Shown here: positions 41,943 to 53,000 of the stretch, piece by piece | Position numbering within the stretch: position 1 is the stretch's first letter | How the letters are laid out: the number at the start of each line of letters is the position of its first letter | Source of the DNA: JABWBD01 sp040768665 | GTDB taxonomy: Bacteria; Planctomycetota; Planctomycetia; Pirellulales; Thermoguttaceae | Reading direction: 5' to 3' | DNA: 64,000 nt | Assembly: GCA_040768665.1 (NCBI GenBank) | Contig: JAXGMN010000035.1 | Span: 1 to 64,000, forward strand | Notes under the pieces: model-generated | What the model was told of the DNA's origin: nothing | The model's input: only the letters and a program-made list of their open reading frames with translations | The model's database searches: none | Made by a program: the position numbers and the translations under genes

Positions 41943-43082
41943 ATGCGACTTGCACTGAAGTCGATCGCGGTGGCGGCTGCCGCCCTGTGGCCGCGGGCCT
42001 TGCCGGCTGAGCCGTACGCGCCGAACCTCATCCGTAACGGCGGCATGGAAGAGGGGCAGCGGCTCCCGGTTGTCTGGGAGCAGGGCGCAAAGGTCCCCGG
42101 CGTGACCTGCTCATGGGCGAACGAGGGCTTTCAAGGAAACCGCAGTCTCAAGATCGAAAAGTCGGTGAACCGGTACTTTCCGATCGCCGAGTGGTCCCAG
42201 CGCGTCGAGACCCAGGTTCCGGCCGGCGCCACGCACCTCGAAGTGCGAGCGTGGGTACGCGCGAGACAAATGACGAAGGCGATCCTCGACGCGCAATTCT
42301 CCGGCCGCAGCGGACCTTCACATGAGTGGGTCAGCTACATCGGTGCGAAAACGCCCCGCGACCGGCCGGCAAGCCACGGGTGGAAACTCTACGAAGGATC
42401 GGTGCCGCTGCCGCAGGGGACTTCTTCGATCGGGATCAGCCTGCAGGTTTACGGTCCGGGCACGGTGTGGTTCGACGAAGTCTCCGCCTACTGCCGCGGC
42501 CCGAACCTGCCTCCGCCGCCGCCGTCGCAGGCTGGCAAAGTCTCCCCGGATGATTCCGAAAAGAAGACCGAAGAAGGCGCCAACCTCGTGGCGAACTGGT
42601 CTTTCGAGGAGAGCGATGACGAGGATCCGGCGTCGTGGCAGAAGGGGGCCGCGGTGGATGGCGTGGAGTATCTCTGGCTGAAGGGAGACGCCCAGCACGG
42701 CAACCGCAGCGTCGGCTTTCAGAAGACCGCGAAGCGTTTCTTCCCCATCGCCGAGTGGGTCCAACAGCTTCCCAAGCCTCCCGCCGGGGCCAGGCACGCC
42801 GAGTTCGTTGCTTCGGTGAAGGCGAAGAACGTGGCGAAGTCGGTAATCGATTTTCAGTTCGAAACCATCTCCGGCAATTCGTCGCACGCGTGGGCGCAGT
42901 ATATCGGCGCGCAGGAACCGGGCGACGCCCCCGTGACGCACGACTGGAAAGCGTACCGCGGAACGGTTGAGCTGCCGCCGGACGTCTCGGGCGTCCGGAT
43001 AGCGCTTCAGATGTATGGTTCCGGCGTGATTGCGTTCGACTCAATCGGCGTGCGCTACGTTGAGGAAGAGAAGCAGCCATGA
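41943..43082 (+). CDS. Secreted protein of two tandem sensor-like modules
   Basis: 379 residues, signal peptide (RLALKSIAVAAAALWPRALPA). Two copies of the module seen at the C-terminus of the M56 sensor, residues about 27-182 and 216-375, joined by a Pro/Lys-rich linker (PPPPPSQAGKVSPDDSEKK). Shared blocks are NGGMEEG / NWSFEES, RYFPIAEW / RFFPIAEW, TKAILDAQF / AKSVIDFQF, SHEWVSYIGA / SHAWAQYIGA, HGWKLYEG / HDWKAYRG and GTVWFDEVSAY / GVIAFDSIGVRY. No catalytic residues are apparent. The modules have the look of CenC/CBM4-type binding domains. AAAGGAGA precedes the ATG. Its stop overlaps the start of the esterase-like gene by ATGA. Confidence 0.85.
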   Translation: MRLALKSIAVAAAALWPRALPAEPYAPNLIRNGGMEEGQRLPVVWEQGAKVPGVTCSWANEGFQGNRSLKIEKSVNRYFPIAEWSQRVETQVPAGATHLEVRAWVRARQMTKAILDAQFSGRSGPSHEWVSYIGAKTPRDRPASHGWKLYEGSVPLPQGTSSIGISLQVYGPGTVWFDEVSAYCRGPNLPPPPPSQAGKVSPDDSEKKTEEGANLVANWSFEESDDEDPASWQKGAAVDGVEYLWLKGDAQHGNRSVGFQKTAKRFFPIAEWVQQLPKPPAGARHAEFVASVKAKNVAKSVIDFQFETISGNSSHAWAQYIGAQEPGDAPVTHDWKAYRGTVELPPDVSGVRIALQMYGSGVIAFDSIGVRYVEEEKQP

Positions 43083-43894
43083 GAATTGCCCTTTTCCTCT
43101 CGCTGCTGTTGATCTTGTCGGCCGGCCGGCTTTCCGCCGAACCCGATGCGGATGGGTCGGCCGGGCTGATCGATGAAGACCGCATCGTTGCAGACAATCC
43201 ACGGATGCGGTATTTCTGCGTCCGTGCCGAAGGGGTGGAGCCGCCGCCCACCGGCTACAGACTCCTGGTTGTGCTCCCCGGCGGAGACGGCAGCGCCGAC
43301 TTCCACCCCTTTGTGAAGCGTATTTTCACCAGTTCGTTGGACGACTCGTGGCTCCTCGCGCAAGTGGTCGCGGCAAAATGGACACCCGAGCAGCGGATCG
43401 TCTGGCCGACCGACGGGTTGTCCGTCGCCGGGCAGGAGTTTTCCACCGAGCAGTTCGTCGGGCGCGTGGTCGACGACGTGCGTCTCCGGCACAAGCTGGA
43501 CGGCCGCCATATCTACACGCTTTCGTGGTCCTCGTCCGGTCCTGCCGCCTATGCGATCGCTCTCGCGCGGCGCACGGTCGTCACCGGCTCCTACATCGCC
43601 ATGTCGGTTTTCAAGCCGCAATACCTTCCTCCGCCGGAGAACGCGCGCGGGCGGGTTTTCTACCTCGACCATTCGCCGGACGACCGGCTCTGTCCCATTC
43701 GCATGGCGAGGGAGGCCGAAGCGTCGCTTACCGCCGCGGGGGCCATGGTTCGCTTCCACGAATACCAAGGCGGGCACGGCTGGCGCGGCGATGTCTATGG
43801 CAGGATCCGCAAGGGGCTGGAATGGATGACCGCGATGAATCAACAAGACACGCACATCGGGGCCACCCCGCCGTGGCCGAAAGACGGCCCGTAA
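43079..43894 (+). CDS. Secreted alpha/beta-hydrolase (esterase-like)
   Basis: 271 residues, signal peptide (RIALFLSLLLILSAGRLSA). Alpha/beta-hydrolase features: the strand YRLLVVLPGGDGSADFHPFV near residue 60-80, a nucleophile elbow-like LSWSSSGPAAYAIALA near 150-165, an acid region VFYLDHSPDDRLCP near 200-213, and the catalytic His in GGHGWRGDVYG near 240. It resembles the poly-hydroxybutyrate-depolymerase/feruloyl-esterase-like group seen in planctomycetes. The G-x-S-x-G elbow is unusual (S-W-S-S-S-G), so the exact nucleophile is uncertain. ATGA overlap with the preceding gene makes it the last member of the BlaI/M56 operon, so it may process the same ligand the modules recognise. Confidence 0.78.
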   Translation: MRIALFLSLLLILSAGRLSAEPDADGSAGLIDEDRIVADNPRMRYFCVRAEGVEPPPTGYRLLVVLPGGDGSADFHPFVKRIFTSSLDDSWLLAQVVAAKWTPEQRIVWPTDGLSVAGQEFSTEQFVGRVVDDVRLRHKLDGRHIYTLSWSSSGPAAYAIALARRTVVTGSYIAMSVFKPQYLPPPENARGRVFYLDHSPDDRLCPIRMAREAEASLTAAGAMVRFHEYQGGHGWRGDVYGRIRKGLEWMTAMNQQDTHIGATPPWPKDGP

Positions 43895-44025
43895 ATGTTT
43901 GGAGCCTACCCGAAACCGTTGGAGAGTGGAGGACTTGCACCTCCTGGATAACATCAACTGATTTCATCGAGGGAGCCACCCTCGAATTCTAACAGTTACG
44001 GATTGAAACTCGACGCGAGCCTCGA

Positions 44026-44497
44026 TCATGTTGGCCGCCCAACTTGACGGAGGCAACATGCGAATATACCCGACCCTTCGGCCATTCCCGATAGTGTGTC
44101 CATTTCTGCTTTGGAAAGCCTCATATACATCCGTGCCCGTCCTTGAATCCACAGTGTGTCTCTGCCGCTCCAAATTATGGCCTCCGGAATCCCCGACCAA
44201 TCCTCCTTCCCTCCCTCGCCATTCGCCCTGATCTCGAAGCGTCCAATATTCGGTGCCTCGTAGTAGAACCGGCCTCGTACCGTGCTTGGTTCTGAGGCGA
44301 ATACAGGATCGTAGTTGAAGACGGTCAACTCCGTGTGCCGATTCAGCCATTCCCCGTCGCGAAAGCCGATAGTAGCTGCCGAAGTAGGAAGCAACGATGC
44401 TTACGAACACCACCCCGATCAGCATCGTCCGCACGCTGAACTGAAAGCGTCGGCGCTTGCTAGGAGTCGAGGCGAGGTCGGTTTCGGAATCGCTCAT
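44026..44497 (-). pseudogene. Frameshifted planctomycete protein (TM start plus TIGR03009-like segment)
   Basis: From ATG 44497 the frame encodes MSDSETDLASTPSKRRRF, then a membrane segment (TMLIGVVFVSIVASYFGSYY) typical of planctomycete proteins. After about 45 codons the protein-like sequence continues in another frame (44026-44360): LTVFNYDPVFASEPSTVRG, FYYEAPNIGRFEIRANGEGG, TLWIQGRARMYMRLSKAEMD. This resembles the TIGR03009 planctomycete domain. The join lies near 44340-44360 and is a single-frame shift, so this is a broken gene or a sequencing indel. The end at 44026 looks short for the family. Confidence 0.5.
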
Positions 44498-44647
44498 TTC
44501 TTCCTGGCCCGCTCTGCCAACGGTGGCCGCAGCCTGTTTCGGGAAAATCGGTCAACAACGGATCAGTCTACCATCCTTGGGCGGTCCGCACCGCCAAGAG
44601 GCGACCCGCGCTGCGGCTGCGGCATGTTGGCGGGTCCATCTCTTTTG

Positions 44648-44950
44648 TCACCTCGCCAATCGAAGAAGCATCAGGGCCAAGACCGTCACGGCGATCGCAA
44701 CCGGTCCCCAAGCAACCAAACCCTGGAGCTTGTGGATAAACCGATCTTCGACTTCCCTCTGCCAGATCATGTGGCGGACAAGCCGTCTCCACAAAATCGG
44801 ATTGTGATGCTCCACGTCCTGGACCGACCATACCAGCAGGGACTGTGCATGCGGAAATCGGCGAGCGAAGAGCAAAAACGCGATCGCCGTTGCCAGGAGG
44901 AAGTCCATCAAATTTATGGGGAGCCGAGATTCCATTTGTCGCAGTAACAT
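44648..44950 (-). CDS. Small two-span membrane protein, function unknown
   Basis: About 100 residues from ATG 44950 (starts at 44935 or GTG 44989 are possible). Two membrane segments, INLMDFLLATAIAFLLFARR near residue 12-31 and GPVAIAVTVLALMLLRLAR at the C-terminus, bracket a basic, amphipathic middle (RRLVRHMIWQREVEDRFIHK). I do not recognise the family. No strong ribosome-binding site is visible. It is listed because both segments are clean and the frame has no better rival on the opposite strand. Confidence 0.45.
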   Translation of the reverse strand: MLLRQMESRLPINLMDFLLATAIAFLLFARRFPHAQSLLVWSVQDVEHHNPILWRRLVRHMIWQREVEDRFIHKLQGLVAWGPVAIAVTVLALMLLRLAR

Positions 44951-45091
44951 CAGCCGACTGTCTGCGTGGCCGACGCCGGTGCCGGCCACCTGATTGAGTC
45001 TGCGCTTTGACCAATTCTAATACTCCGCCGTGTCAAGACTCGACCCCAAAATTCCACCCCGGTCGGCTGCATGCCAGGTGTACCGGTGTGC

Positions 45092-45152
45092 CACTGCTTG
45101 CGATTGAATCGACTGTCCATACGGGAAGAGCTTACCACAATCGCAAGCAGTG
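45092..45152. repeat. Family-C palindrome, copy 1 (CACTGCTTGCGATTG arms)
   Basis: Arms CACTGCTTGCGATTG (45092-45106) and the exact complement at 45138-45152, with about 31 nt between. Shares the CACTGCTTG end with the copy 60 bp further right. Confidence 0.8.
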
Positions 45153-45214
45153 CGGAAGTGCCGCTCGCGCGTTGCCTCTGATGTGCTGGGATGGTGAGTC
45201 AATCGGTCCGCAGA

Positions 45215-45275
45215 CACTGCTTGGAGTTGTGGTAAGTCCGGTTCGCATGGTGCGCCCGTACAACTCCAAGCAGTG
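45215..45275. repeat. Family-C palindrome, copy 2 (CACTGCTTGGAGTTGT arms)
   Basis: Arms CACTGCTTGGAGTTGT (45215-45230) and the exact complement at 45260-45275. The outer nine bases match copy 1 while the inner arm and the loop differ. Confidence 0.8.
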
Positions 45276-45339
45276 CCACACGAATCGAACCCGAACGCGC
45301 TGGGGCAAACAGAACAGCCCCGACGGTTTTGGATGGGCG

Positions 45340-46878
<1,539 letters not shown>

Positions 46879-47041
46879 GGCGGGAATCCTCTCGGGAAGG
46901 TGTCGATCATCGGCCGTCTTTCTCGCCGGCGCCCAACTTGGCAACCGCGCAACCGGTCAGCACGAACTCCGATTATAGTCACGGCCAACATCGTGTCACA
47001 ATACGTAGGCCGTATGCCCGTTGCTTCCGCCGTCGCAGGCG

Positions 47042-47761
47042 TCAGGCTTTCCAGCCGGACCGCGCGAACGACACGTCCGTCGGATAGATCTGAGTGATCA
47101 CGACTCCAACGAGCAGCCCCGAGACGAATCCGCCCACGTGGGCGCCATAGGCGATCCCGGAATCGCCGCCGCCGCTCAGCCAGTAGATGTCGACAGCCGC
47201 ACCCAGTGCGGCGAAGACTGCCAACTGCGCAGGGGGAATCGGATGGGCGAGCGGCCAGACGTCGGGCCATCGCAATTGCCACCTAAGTGCCAGCGCCAGG
47301 TAGACGCCTTCCAGCCCACAGACGGCTCCCGAGGCACCGACGATCGGAACGGCGGATTTCAGATCCAGGTTGACCTGAACGATGTTGCCGCACACTCCGG
47401 TCAGAAAGAACAGCCCCAGGGCCCACCATTTGCCGAGGTGCTCCGACACCAATGTGCCGAACGCCCAAAGGAAGACCATGTTCAGCAGGACATGCTCGAC
47501 GCTGCCGTGGAGAAACAGCGACCAGACCGCCGTAAGGAGCGCGGCGGCGGTTCTCACGTCCCACCCGCCTCCTATCAGTTCATTCCAGGCCGAGGCGAAT
47601 TTCGAGGGGGCTACGGCGTAGTCCCGAGTCAAATGGGGAGCGAAAGTCGCTTCGACAAGAAAAACCACGACTGCCGTGGCAATCAGGGCCACAATCGTCG
47701 GATGGGGCAGGCGGCGCAGCTCATCCAGCACGGCCCGGGCCCCCGTACTCCGCGCCTGCAA
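47042..47761 (-). CDS. Rhomboid-family intramembrane serine protease
   Basis: 239 residues, six or more membrane segments. Catalytic serine in GASGAVCGLEGVYLALAL near residue 142, and catalytic histidine in AHVGGFVSGLLVGVV near 208. The HGSVEHVLLNMVFLWAFG segment near 85 is the typical L1/TM2 rhomboid motif. Rhomboids cleave within membranes; the substrate is unknown. It follows 27 nt behind a small zinc-ribbon membrane protein gene on the same strand. Confidence 0.9.
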   Translation of the reverse strand: MQARSTGARAVLDELRRLPHPTIVALIATAVVVFLVEATFAPHLTRDYAVAPSKFASAWNELIGGGWDVRTAAALLTAVWSLFLHGSVEHVLLNMVFLWAFGTLVSEHLGKWWALGLFFLTGVCGNIVQVNLDLKSAVPIVGASGAVCGLEGVYLALALRWQLRWPDVWPLAHPIPPAQLAVFAALGAAVDIYWLSGGGDSGIAYGAHVGGFVSGLLVGVVITQIYPTDVSFARSGWKA

Positions 47762-47788
47762 ACGGCGGCTCGCCGCAAACGAACGTGA

Positions 47789-47968
47789 TCAGTAGAACAA
47801 GCGAAGCAGCGCGTTGGCCGCGAGGAATACCACGACGCCCCAGATCCATGATGGAAAAGGTCGGTGGTCGCATGGGCGGAACGTCGTAAAACAATAGGGG
47901 CAATAAACGGGTTCGCGTCGATTGTCGATATGCAGACGCGTCGAACAGTAGGGACAGCGGCAGTTCAT
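47789..47968 (-). CDS. Small zinc-ribbon membrane protein
   Basis: 59 residues, too short for most gene callers. Two CxxC pairs (CRCPYC near residue 3 and CPYC near 23) form a zinc ribbon. A single membrane segment ends the protein (WGVVVFLAANALLRLF). AAGGAGG lies 7 nt before ATG 47968, one of the strongest ribosome-binding sites in the window. Located directly upstream of the rhomboid gene, with which it is probably co-transcribed. Function unknown. Confidence 0.75.
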   Translation of the reverse strand: MNCRCPYCSTRLHIDNRREPVYCPYCFTTFRPCDHRPFPSWIWGVVVFLAANALLRLFY

Positions 47969-48389
47969 TGGTGTGCCTCCTTGAAAGTCTACCATATAAC
48001 GGCTCCTGTTGCCCGGGACAGTGCCGCGGATGGTTACCAATCGGACGAAAGTGCCAACCTGGCACCCGCAAGAGGGGTTGCTGGTTCGCTTCCGATCGTT
48101 CGACGTTTTCCGAGCCTTGCCGCTGCTGCCGCGAAATCCATGGGTTTTTCGCTCGTGTACAACGAATGCGATGCAGTCGGTGAGACCCCCATTGTTTGAA
48201 AACAGTCCGAGGTCGCGCAGGACAAGACCGTTGCCGAATCCATGCCAGTACGCCAGGCGCGGCACCACTGAGGGATTCGAGACATTGGGACGTGTCGGGG
48301 TGGTGCCTTGCATCCTGCCGGCAGGCCGGGCACACTGGCGGTATGCTTGCCGTGGAGTTCGTATCCCTCGCTGAACCGGAAGGTGCATC
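47969..48389. other. Gene-free interval
   Basis: 421 bases between the zinc-ribbon gene and the divergent sulfatase. Several short frames have no protein-like composition or start sites. I find no RNA gene or strong palindrome. Confidence 0.4.
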
Positions 48390-49928
48390 ATGAAAGCACA
48401 CCAAAGCTGGATTCCCTGTCTCGCGGTTGCCGCTTTCCTGGCGGTAGTCGCCTCGTCCAATGCCGCCGACCGGCCGCCGAACATCGTCTACATTCTCGCC
48501 GACGATCTCGGCTATGCGGAACTGGGCTGCTATGGGCAGGAGAAGATCAAGACCCCGAACCTCGACCGGATGGCGGCCGAGGGAATGCGGTTCACGCAGC
48601 ACTACTGCGGAAACGCCGTCTGTGCGCCGTCGCGATGCGTTTTGATGACCGGGAAACACCCCGGGCACGCCTATGTCCGCAACAACCGTCAGGCCAAGCT
48701 GCCGACGGACCTGATCGAACGTTATGGCTTCGAGTTCCCGGGGCAGGAGCCGATTCCGGCCGCCGAGGTCACGATCGCCGAGATGCTCAAGCAGAAGGGC
48801 TACGCCACGGGGGCGATGGGCAAGTGGGGCCTCGGGCAATTCGGCACCACCGGCGACCCGAACCGGCAGGGATTCGATCTTTTCTTCGGGTACAACTGCC
48901 AGGCCCACGCCCACAGCTACTATCCGGGCCATCTTTGGCGGAACGGGAAGAAAGTGAAATTGGATAACGATCCGCCGATTCCGGGCCATGCCTCGCTGCC
49001 GGAAGGTGCCGACCCGACCGATCCGGCCTCGTACGCTCCGTTCAAAGGGAAGGACTACTCGGCCGACCGTATGATCGACGTCGCGCTCGAGTTCATCCGC
49101 GCGAACAAGGACGGGCCGTTTTTCCTCTATTTCCCGTCGACCATCCCGCACGTGGCGTTGCACATCCCGGACGAGGAACTGAAGCCGTATCTCGGCAAGT
49201 GGGAGGAAACGCCCTTTACCGGTCCGCGCGGCTACACTCCTCACATGACGCCGCGAGCCGCCTACGCCGCCATGATCAGCCGGCTCGACAAAGACGTGGC
49301 GAAGATACTTGCGCTGCTCAAGGAGCTCAAGCTCGACGAGAACACGCTGGTGATGTTCTCGTCGGACAACGGCACGACGCACCTGGACAGAGAGGTCGAC
49401 GCCGAGTTTTTCGAAAGTGTGGGTCCACTCCGCGGCTTGAAAGGAAGCCTGTATGAAGGCGGCATCCGCGTGCCGATGATCGCCCGCTGGCCCGGCAAGA
49501 TCGAAGCGGGTTCGGTGACGGATCATATCTCGGCCTTCTGGGACGTGATGCCGACGATCGCTGCGGTGACCGGGACCACGCCGCCCGCCGGGATCGACGG
49601 TATCAGCTTCGCTCCGGCGCTGCTGGGCCGGCCCGAGGAGCAGAAACAGCACGAATACCTCTACTGGGAATTCGGGGCCTACGGCGGTCAGCAGGCATTG
49701 CGGATGGGCGATTGGAAGGCCGTCCGGCAGAATATGCTCAAGCGCGGCAATTCCGATCCGCTGAAGATCGAGCTCTATCATCTCAAGAACGACATCGGCG
49801 AGTCGCACGACGTCGCAGCCGAGCATCCGGAGATCGTCGCCAAGATGCGGAAGATGATGGACGAGGCGCACGAGCCGAGCGAAGTGTTTGCCCTGCCGCC
49901 GATCGATAAGAAGACCGGAGGCAAATGA
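48390..49928 (+). CDS. Secreted sulfatase (arylsulfatase A type)
   Basis: 512 residues, signal peptide (SWIPCLAVAAFLAVVASSNA). Metal ligands in YILADDLGYAELG near residue 35-47. The formylglycine signature VCAPSRCVLMTG puts the modified Cys at about residue 78. GAMGKWGLGQFG and SSDNGTTHLD also fit. The longer insert and the GYNCQAHAHSYYP loop distinguish it from the sulfatase at 38099. Targets are sulfated glycans, not further defined. GGAAGG lies before ATG 48390. The stop codon is followed 8 bases later by the selenocysteine tRNA gene. Confidence 0.9.
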   Translation: MKAHQSWIPCLAVAAFLAVVASSNAADRPPNIVYILADDLGYAELGCYGQEKIKTPNLDRMAAEGMRFTQHYCGNAVCAPSRCVLMTGKHPGHAYVRNNRQAKLPTDLIERYGFEFPGQEPIPAAEVTIAEMLKQKGYATGAMGKWGLGQFGTTGDPNRQGFDLFFGYNCQAHAHSYYPGHLWRNGKKVKLDNDPPIPGHASLPEGADPTDPASYAPFKGKDYSADRMIDVALEFIRANKDGPFFLYFPSTIPHVALHIPDEELKPYLGKWEETPFTGPRGYTPHMTPRAAYAAMISRLDKDVAKILALLKELKLDENTLVMFSSDNGTTHLDREVDAEFFESVGPLRGLKGSLYEGGIRVPMIARWPGKIEAGSVTDHISAFWDVMPTIAAVTGTTPPAGIDGISFAPALLGRPEEQKQHEYLYWEFGAYGGQQALRMGDWKAVRQNMLKRGNSDPLKIELYHLKNDIGESHDVAAEHPEIVAKMRKMMDEAHEPSEVFALPPIDKKTGGK

Positions 49929-49935
49929 GATCCCC

Positions 49936-50028
49936 GGAGGTGACTGGCGCCTGGTGGTGCCCCTGGTCTTCAAAACCAGCGTGGGGCTCGAAAGAGTCCC
50001 GGGTGGGTTCGATTCCCATTCACCTCCG
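49936..50028 (+). tRNA. selC: tRNA-Sec (anticodon UCA)
   Basis: 93 nt with an 8-bp acceptor stem (GGAGGTGA with TCACCTCC), the extended D stem and the long variable arm characteristic of selenocysteine tRNA. The anticodon stem CTGGT/ACCAG holds loop CTTCAAA, giving UCA, which reads UGA. The T arm is GGTGGGTTCGATTCCCATT-like. CCA is not encoded. The 3' end lies 3 bases from the dnaE2 stop codon on the other strand. selA, selB and selD are not in this window. Confidence 0.95.
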
Positions 50029-50031
50029 CTT

Positions 50032-53000
50032 TCAGCAGAAGTTTCTTGCCTTGGCCGTGAGATCTTTCAGAAGCTCGGAAACATTCTCCAGCCTCGTGCA
50101 GAGGACGTGGATTACCTGGCCGTGGCGCTGGAGACGGCCGTGGGCAAGGAGGACCTTGGCACCCATGGCGGCTTGGCGCCAGCGCTGCCAGATGTCGGGA
50201 CGGATGATGAGGTTGGCGGTGCCGGTCTCGTCTTCCAGCGTAACGAAGGTGATCCCCTTGGCCGTGCCGGGCCGCTGGCGCACGAGCACGATCCCCGCCA
50301 CGCGGATCGGATGGCCGTTGGGCCATGTCTTGAGCTGCTCCGCCCGGGCCACGTTGCGGCGGTTCAACTCCTCGCGGAGAAATTGAAGCGGATGAGCCTT
50401 GAGCGACATGCCCGTCGTCCGGTAGTCGGCCAGGACCTCTTCGGCGGCCGACATCCCGGGCAGCGGTGCCGTTTCGTCTTTCTCCGGCTCCAGCGAATCG
50501 AACAGCGGCATCGCGCGCTGCTGCTGGGCCAGGGCGTGCCATAACGACCCGCGGCGGTCGAGCTCCAGCGATGCAAAGGCGCCGCCTTTCGCCAGCTTGG
50601 CAATGACCGCCCGGCCCAGGCCCGTTCGCCGCGAGAAATCCGCCATCGAGCGAAACGGACGATCTGGCCGAGCCTGCTCGATCCGGCGGGCGTGGGCTTC
50701 GGCCACTCCACTGAGCATCCGAAAGCCGAGACGGAGGGTCGATTCGCCGCCGCGATCTTCCAGCGTGCAGTCCCAATCGCTGTGGTTCACGTCGACCGGG
50801 AGGGCTTCCACGCCGTGCGCGCGGGCGTCGCGGACGAGCTGTGCAGGCGCGTAAAAGCCCATCGGCTGGCTGTTCAACAACGCGGCGCAGAAGGCGGCTG
50901 GGTAGTGGTGCTTCAGCCAGGCCGACACATAGACCAGCAGGGCGAAGCTGGCGGCGTGGGACTCGGGGAACCCGTACTCGCCGAACCCGCGGATCTGCTG
51001 GAACGTGGCGTCGGCATATTCCCGCGGCATGCCGCTGGCGAGCATCCCTTCCACGAGACGTTTGCGGAACTGATCGATCAGGCCGGTCCGCCGCCACGCG
51101 CCCATGGCGCGGCGGAGCTGATCGGCTTCGCCCGGCGTGAACCCGGCGGCGACCATCGCCAGACGCATCGCCTGTTCCTGAAAGAGCGGCACCCCCAGCG
51201 TCTTTTCGAGCACGCTGCGGATCGCGTCGTTGGGATAGGTGACCTGCTCTTCGCCGTTGCGGCGGCGGAGATAGGGATGGACCATGTTGCCCTGGATCGG
51301 GCCCGGGCGGACGATGGCCACCTCGATCACCAGGTCGTAAAAACACCGCGGCCGGAGCCGGGGCAGCATGCTCATCTGGGCGCGGCTCTCGATCTGGAAC
51401 ACGCCCATCGTGTCGGCCCGCCGGATCATCGCGTAGACGTTGGGATCGCCTTCGGGGATGTTGGCCAGCGTGAGCTGACGGCCCTTGTGCCGCTCGACCA
51501 GTTGGAAACATTTGCGGATCGCCGTGAGCATGCCCAGGGCCAGACAGTCGACCTTGAGGATGCCCAGTTCGTCCAGGTCGTCCTTGTTCCACTGGATCAC
51601 GGTCCGCTCGGGCATGGCGGCGTTTTCGATGGGCACCAGCTCGCGCAACAGCCCACGGGTCATTACCATGCCGCCTGTGTGCTGGGAGAGGTGGCGCGGA
51701 AAACCGACCAGGTGATCGACCAGCAGGATCAACTGGCGGCCGAGCATCGACTCGGGATCGATGCCCGCTTCCCGGCATCGCTGATCCATGTGCGGTTCGG
51801 CGCGATACGACTCGATCCGCTTGGCCAGGGCGTCGACGCGGTCGAGCGAGAGCCCCAGGGCCTTGCCCACGTCGCGGACCGCCGAACGGGGCCGATAGGT
51901 GATCACCTCGGCGGTCATACCCGCACGGTCGCGGCCGTACTTCTCGTAGAGATACTGGAGGACCTCCTCGCGTCGCTCGTGTTCGAAGTCAACGTCGATA
52001 TCGGGCGCTTCGTTCCGCTCACGGCTGACAAACCGTTCGAAGAGGACGTCGGTCCGCTCGGGATCGACCGCCGTCACGCCCAGGCAGTAGCAGACGGCCG
52101 AGTTGGCCGCCGAGCCGCGGCCCTGGCAGAGGATGCCGCGGCGGCGGGCGAAGCGAACCAGGTCCCAGACGGTCAGAAAGTAGGCTTCGTAGTGAAGGTC
52201 TTCGATGAGCCGCAGTTCGTGCTCGAGCAACTGCCGGACCTTTTCCGGAATGCCGCCGGGATAGCGCTTGCGTGCACCGGCCCAGGCCAGGCGCGTGAGA
52301 TACTCCACGGGCGTCTGCCCCTTGGGAGCGAGCTCCTCGGGATACTCGTAGCGGAGTTCGTCGAGCGAAAACGTGCAGCGATCGGCGATCTCCAGCGTGC
52401 GGCGAATGGCATCCGCAGCACGGGCGAACTGCGGGGCGATTTCCGCGGGCGATTTCAGGTAACGCTCGGCATTGGCAAACAGGTGTTCGCCGGCCTCGGC
52501 CACCGTGGTGCCGAGGCGGATGGCGGTGAGCACGTCGAGCAGCGCCTGGCGCTCGGGGATGTGGTAACAGACTCCGCCGGCGGCCACCAGGGGTACACGC
52601 GATCGCCGCGAAACTTGTGCGAGCCCGTCCAGCAGCTTCTCGTCGTCGGGCCCGCGGTGCAGTTCCGCCAAGAGATAACAACGATCGCCGAACACGGCTC
52701 GATACTCCGCCAGCCAGCGGGCCAGCGAACGCCGAAACGCGGCGTCGGGCAGCACGCCGGCCAGCAGCCCGTCGGCATACTCCGCCACGTCGCCGAGCGA
52801 CAGCCGGCACTGGCCCTTTTCGGCCTGGCGCCGTCCATGGGTGATCAAACTGGAAAGTCGACCGTACGACGCCCGGTCCGCCGCCCATAGAACCAGCGGA
52901 GGCGCATCGTCGGGCACAATCTCCGCGCCGATGATCAGCTTCAGGCCGGTCTCTTTGGCAGCGATGTGGGCGCGGACCACACCGGCCAGGCTGTTGCGAT

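Larger units (their letters stand above)
44990..45339. other. Gene-free interval with two family-C palindromes
   Basis: 350 bases before the DUF1080-esterase gene (which ends at 45340). It contains palindromes at 45092-45152 and 45215-45275, described separately. I see no gene. Confidence 0.5.
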
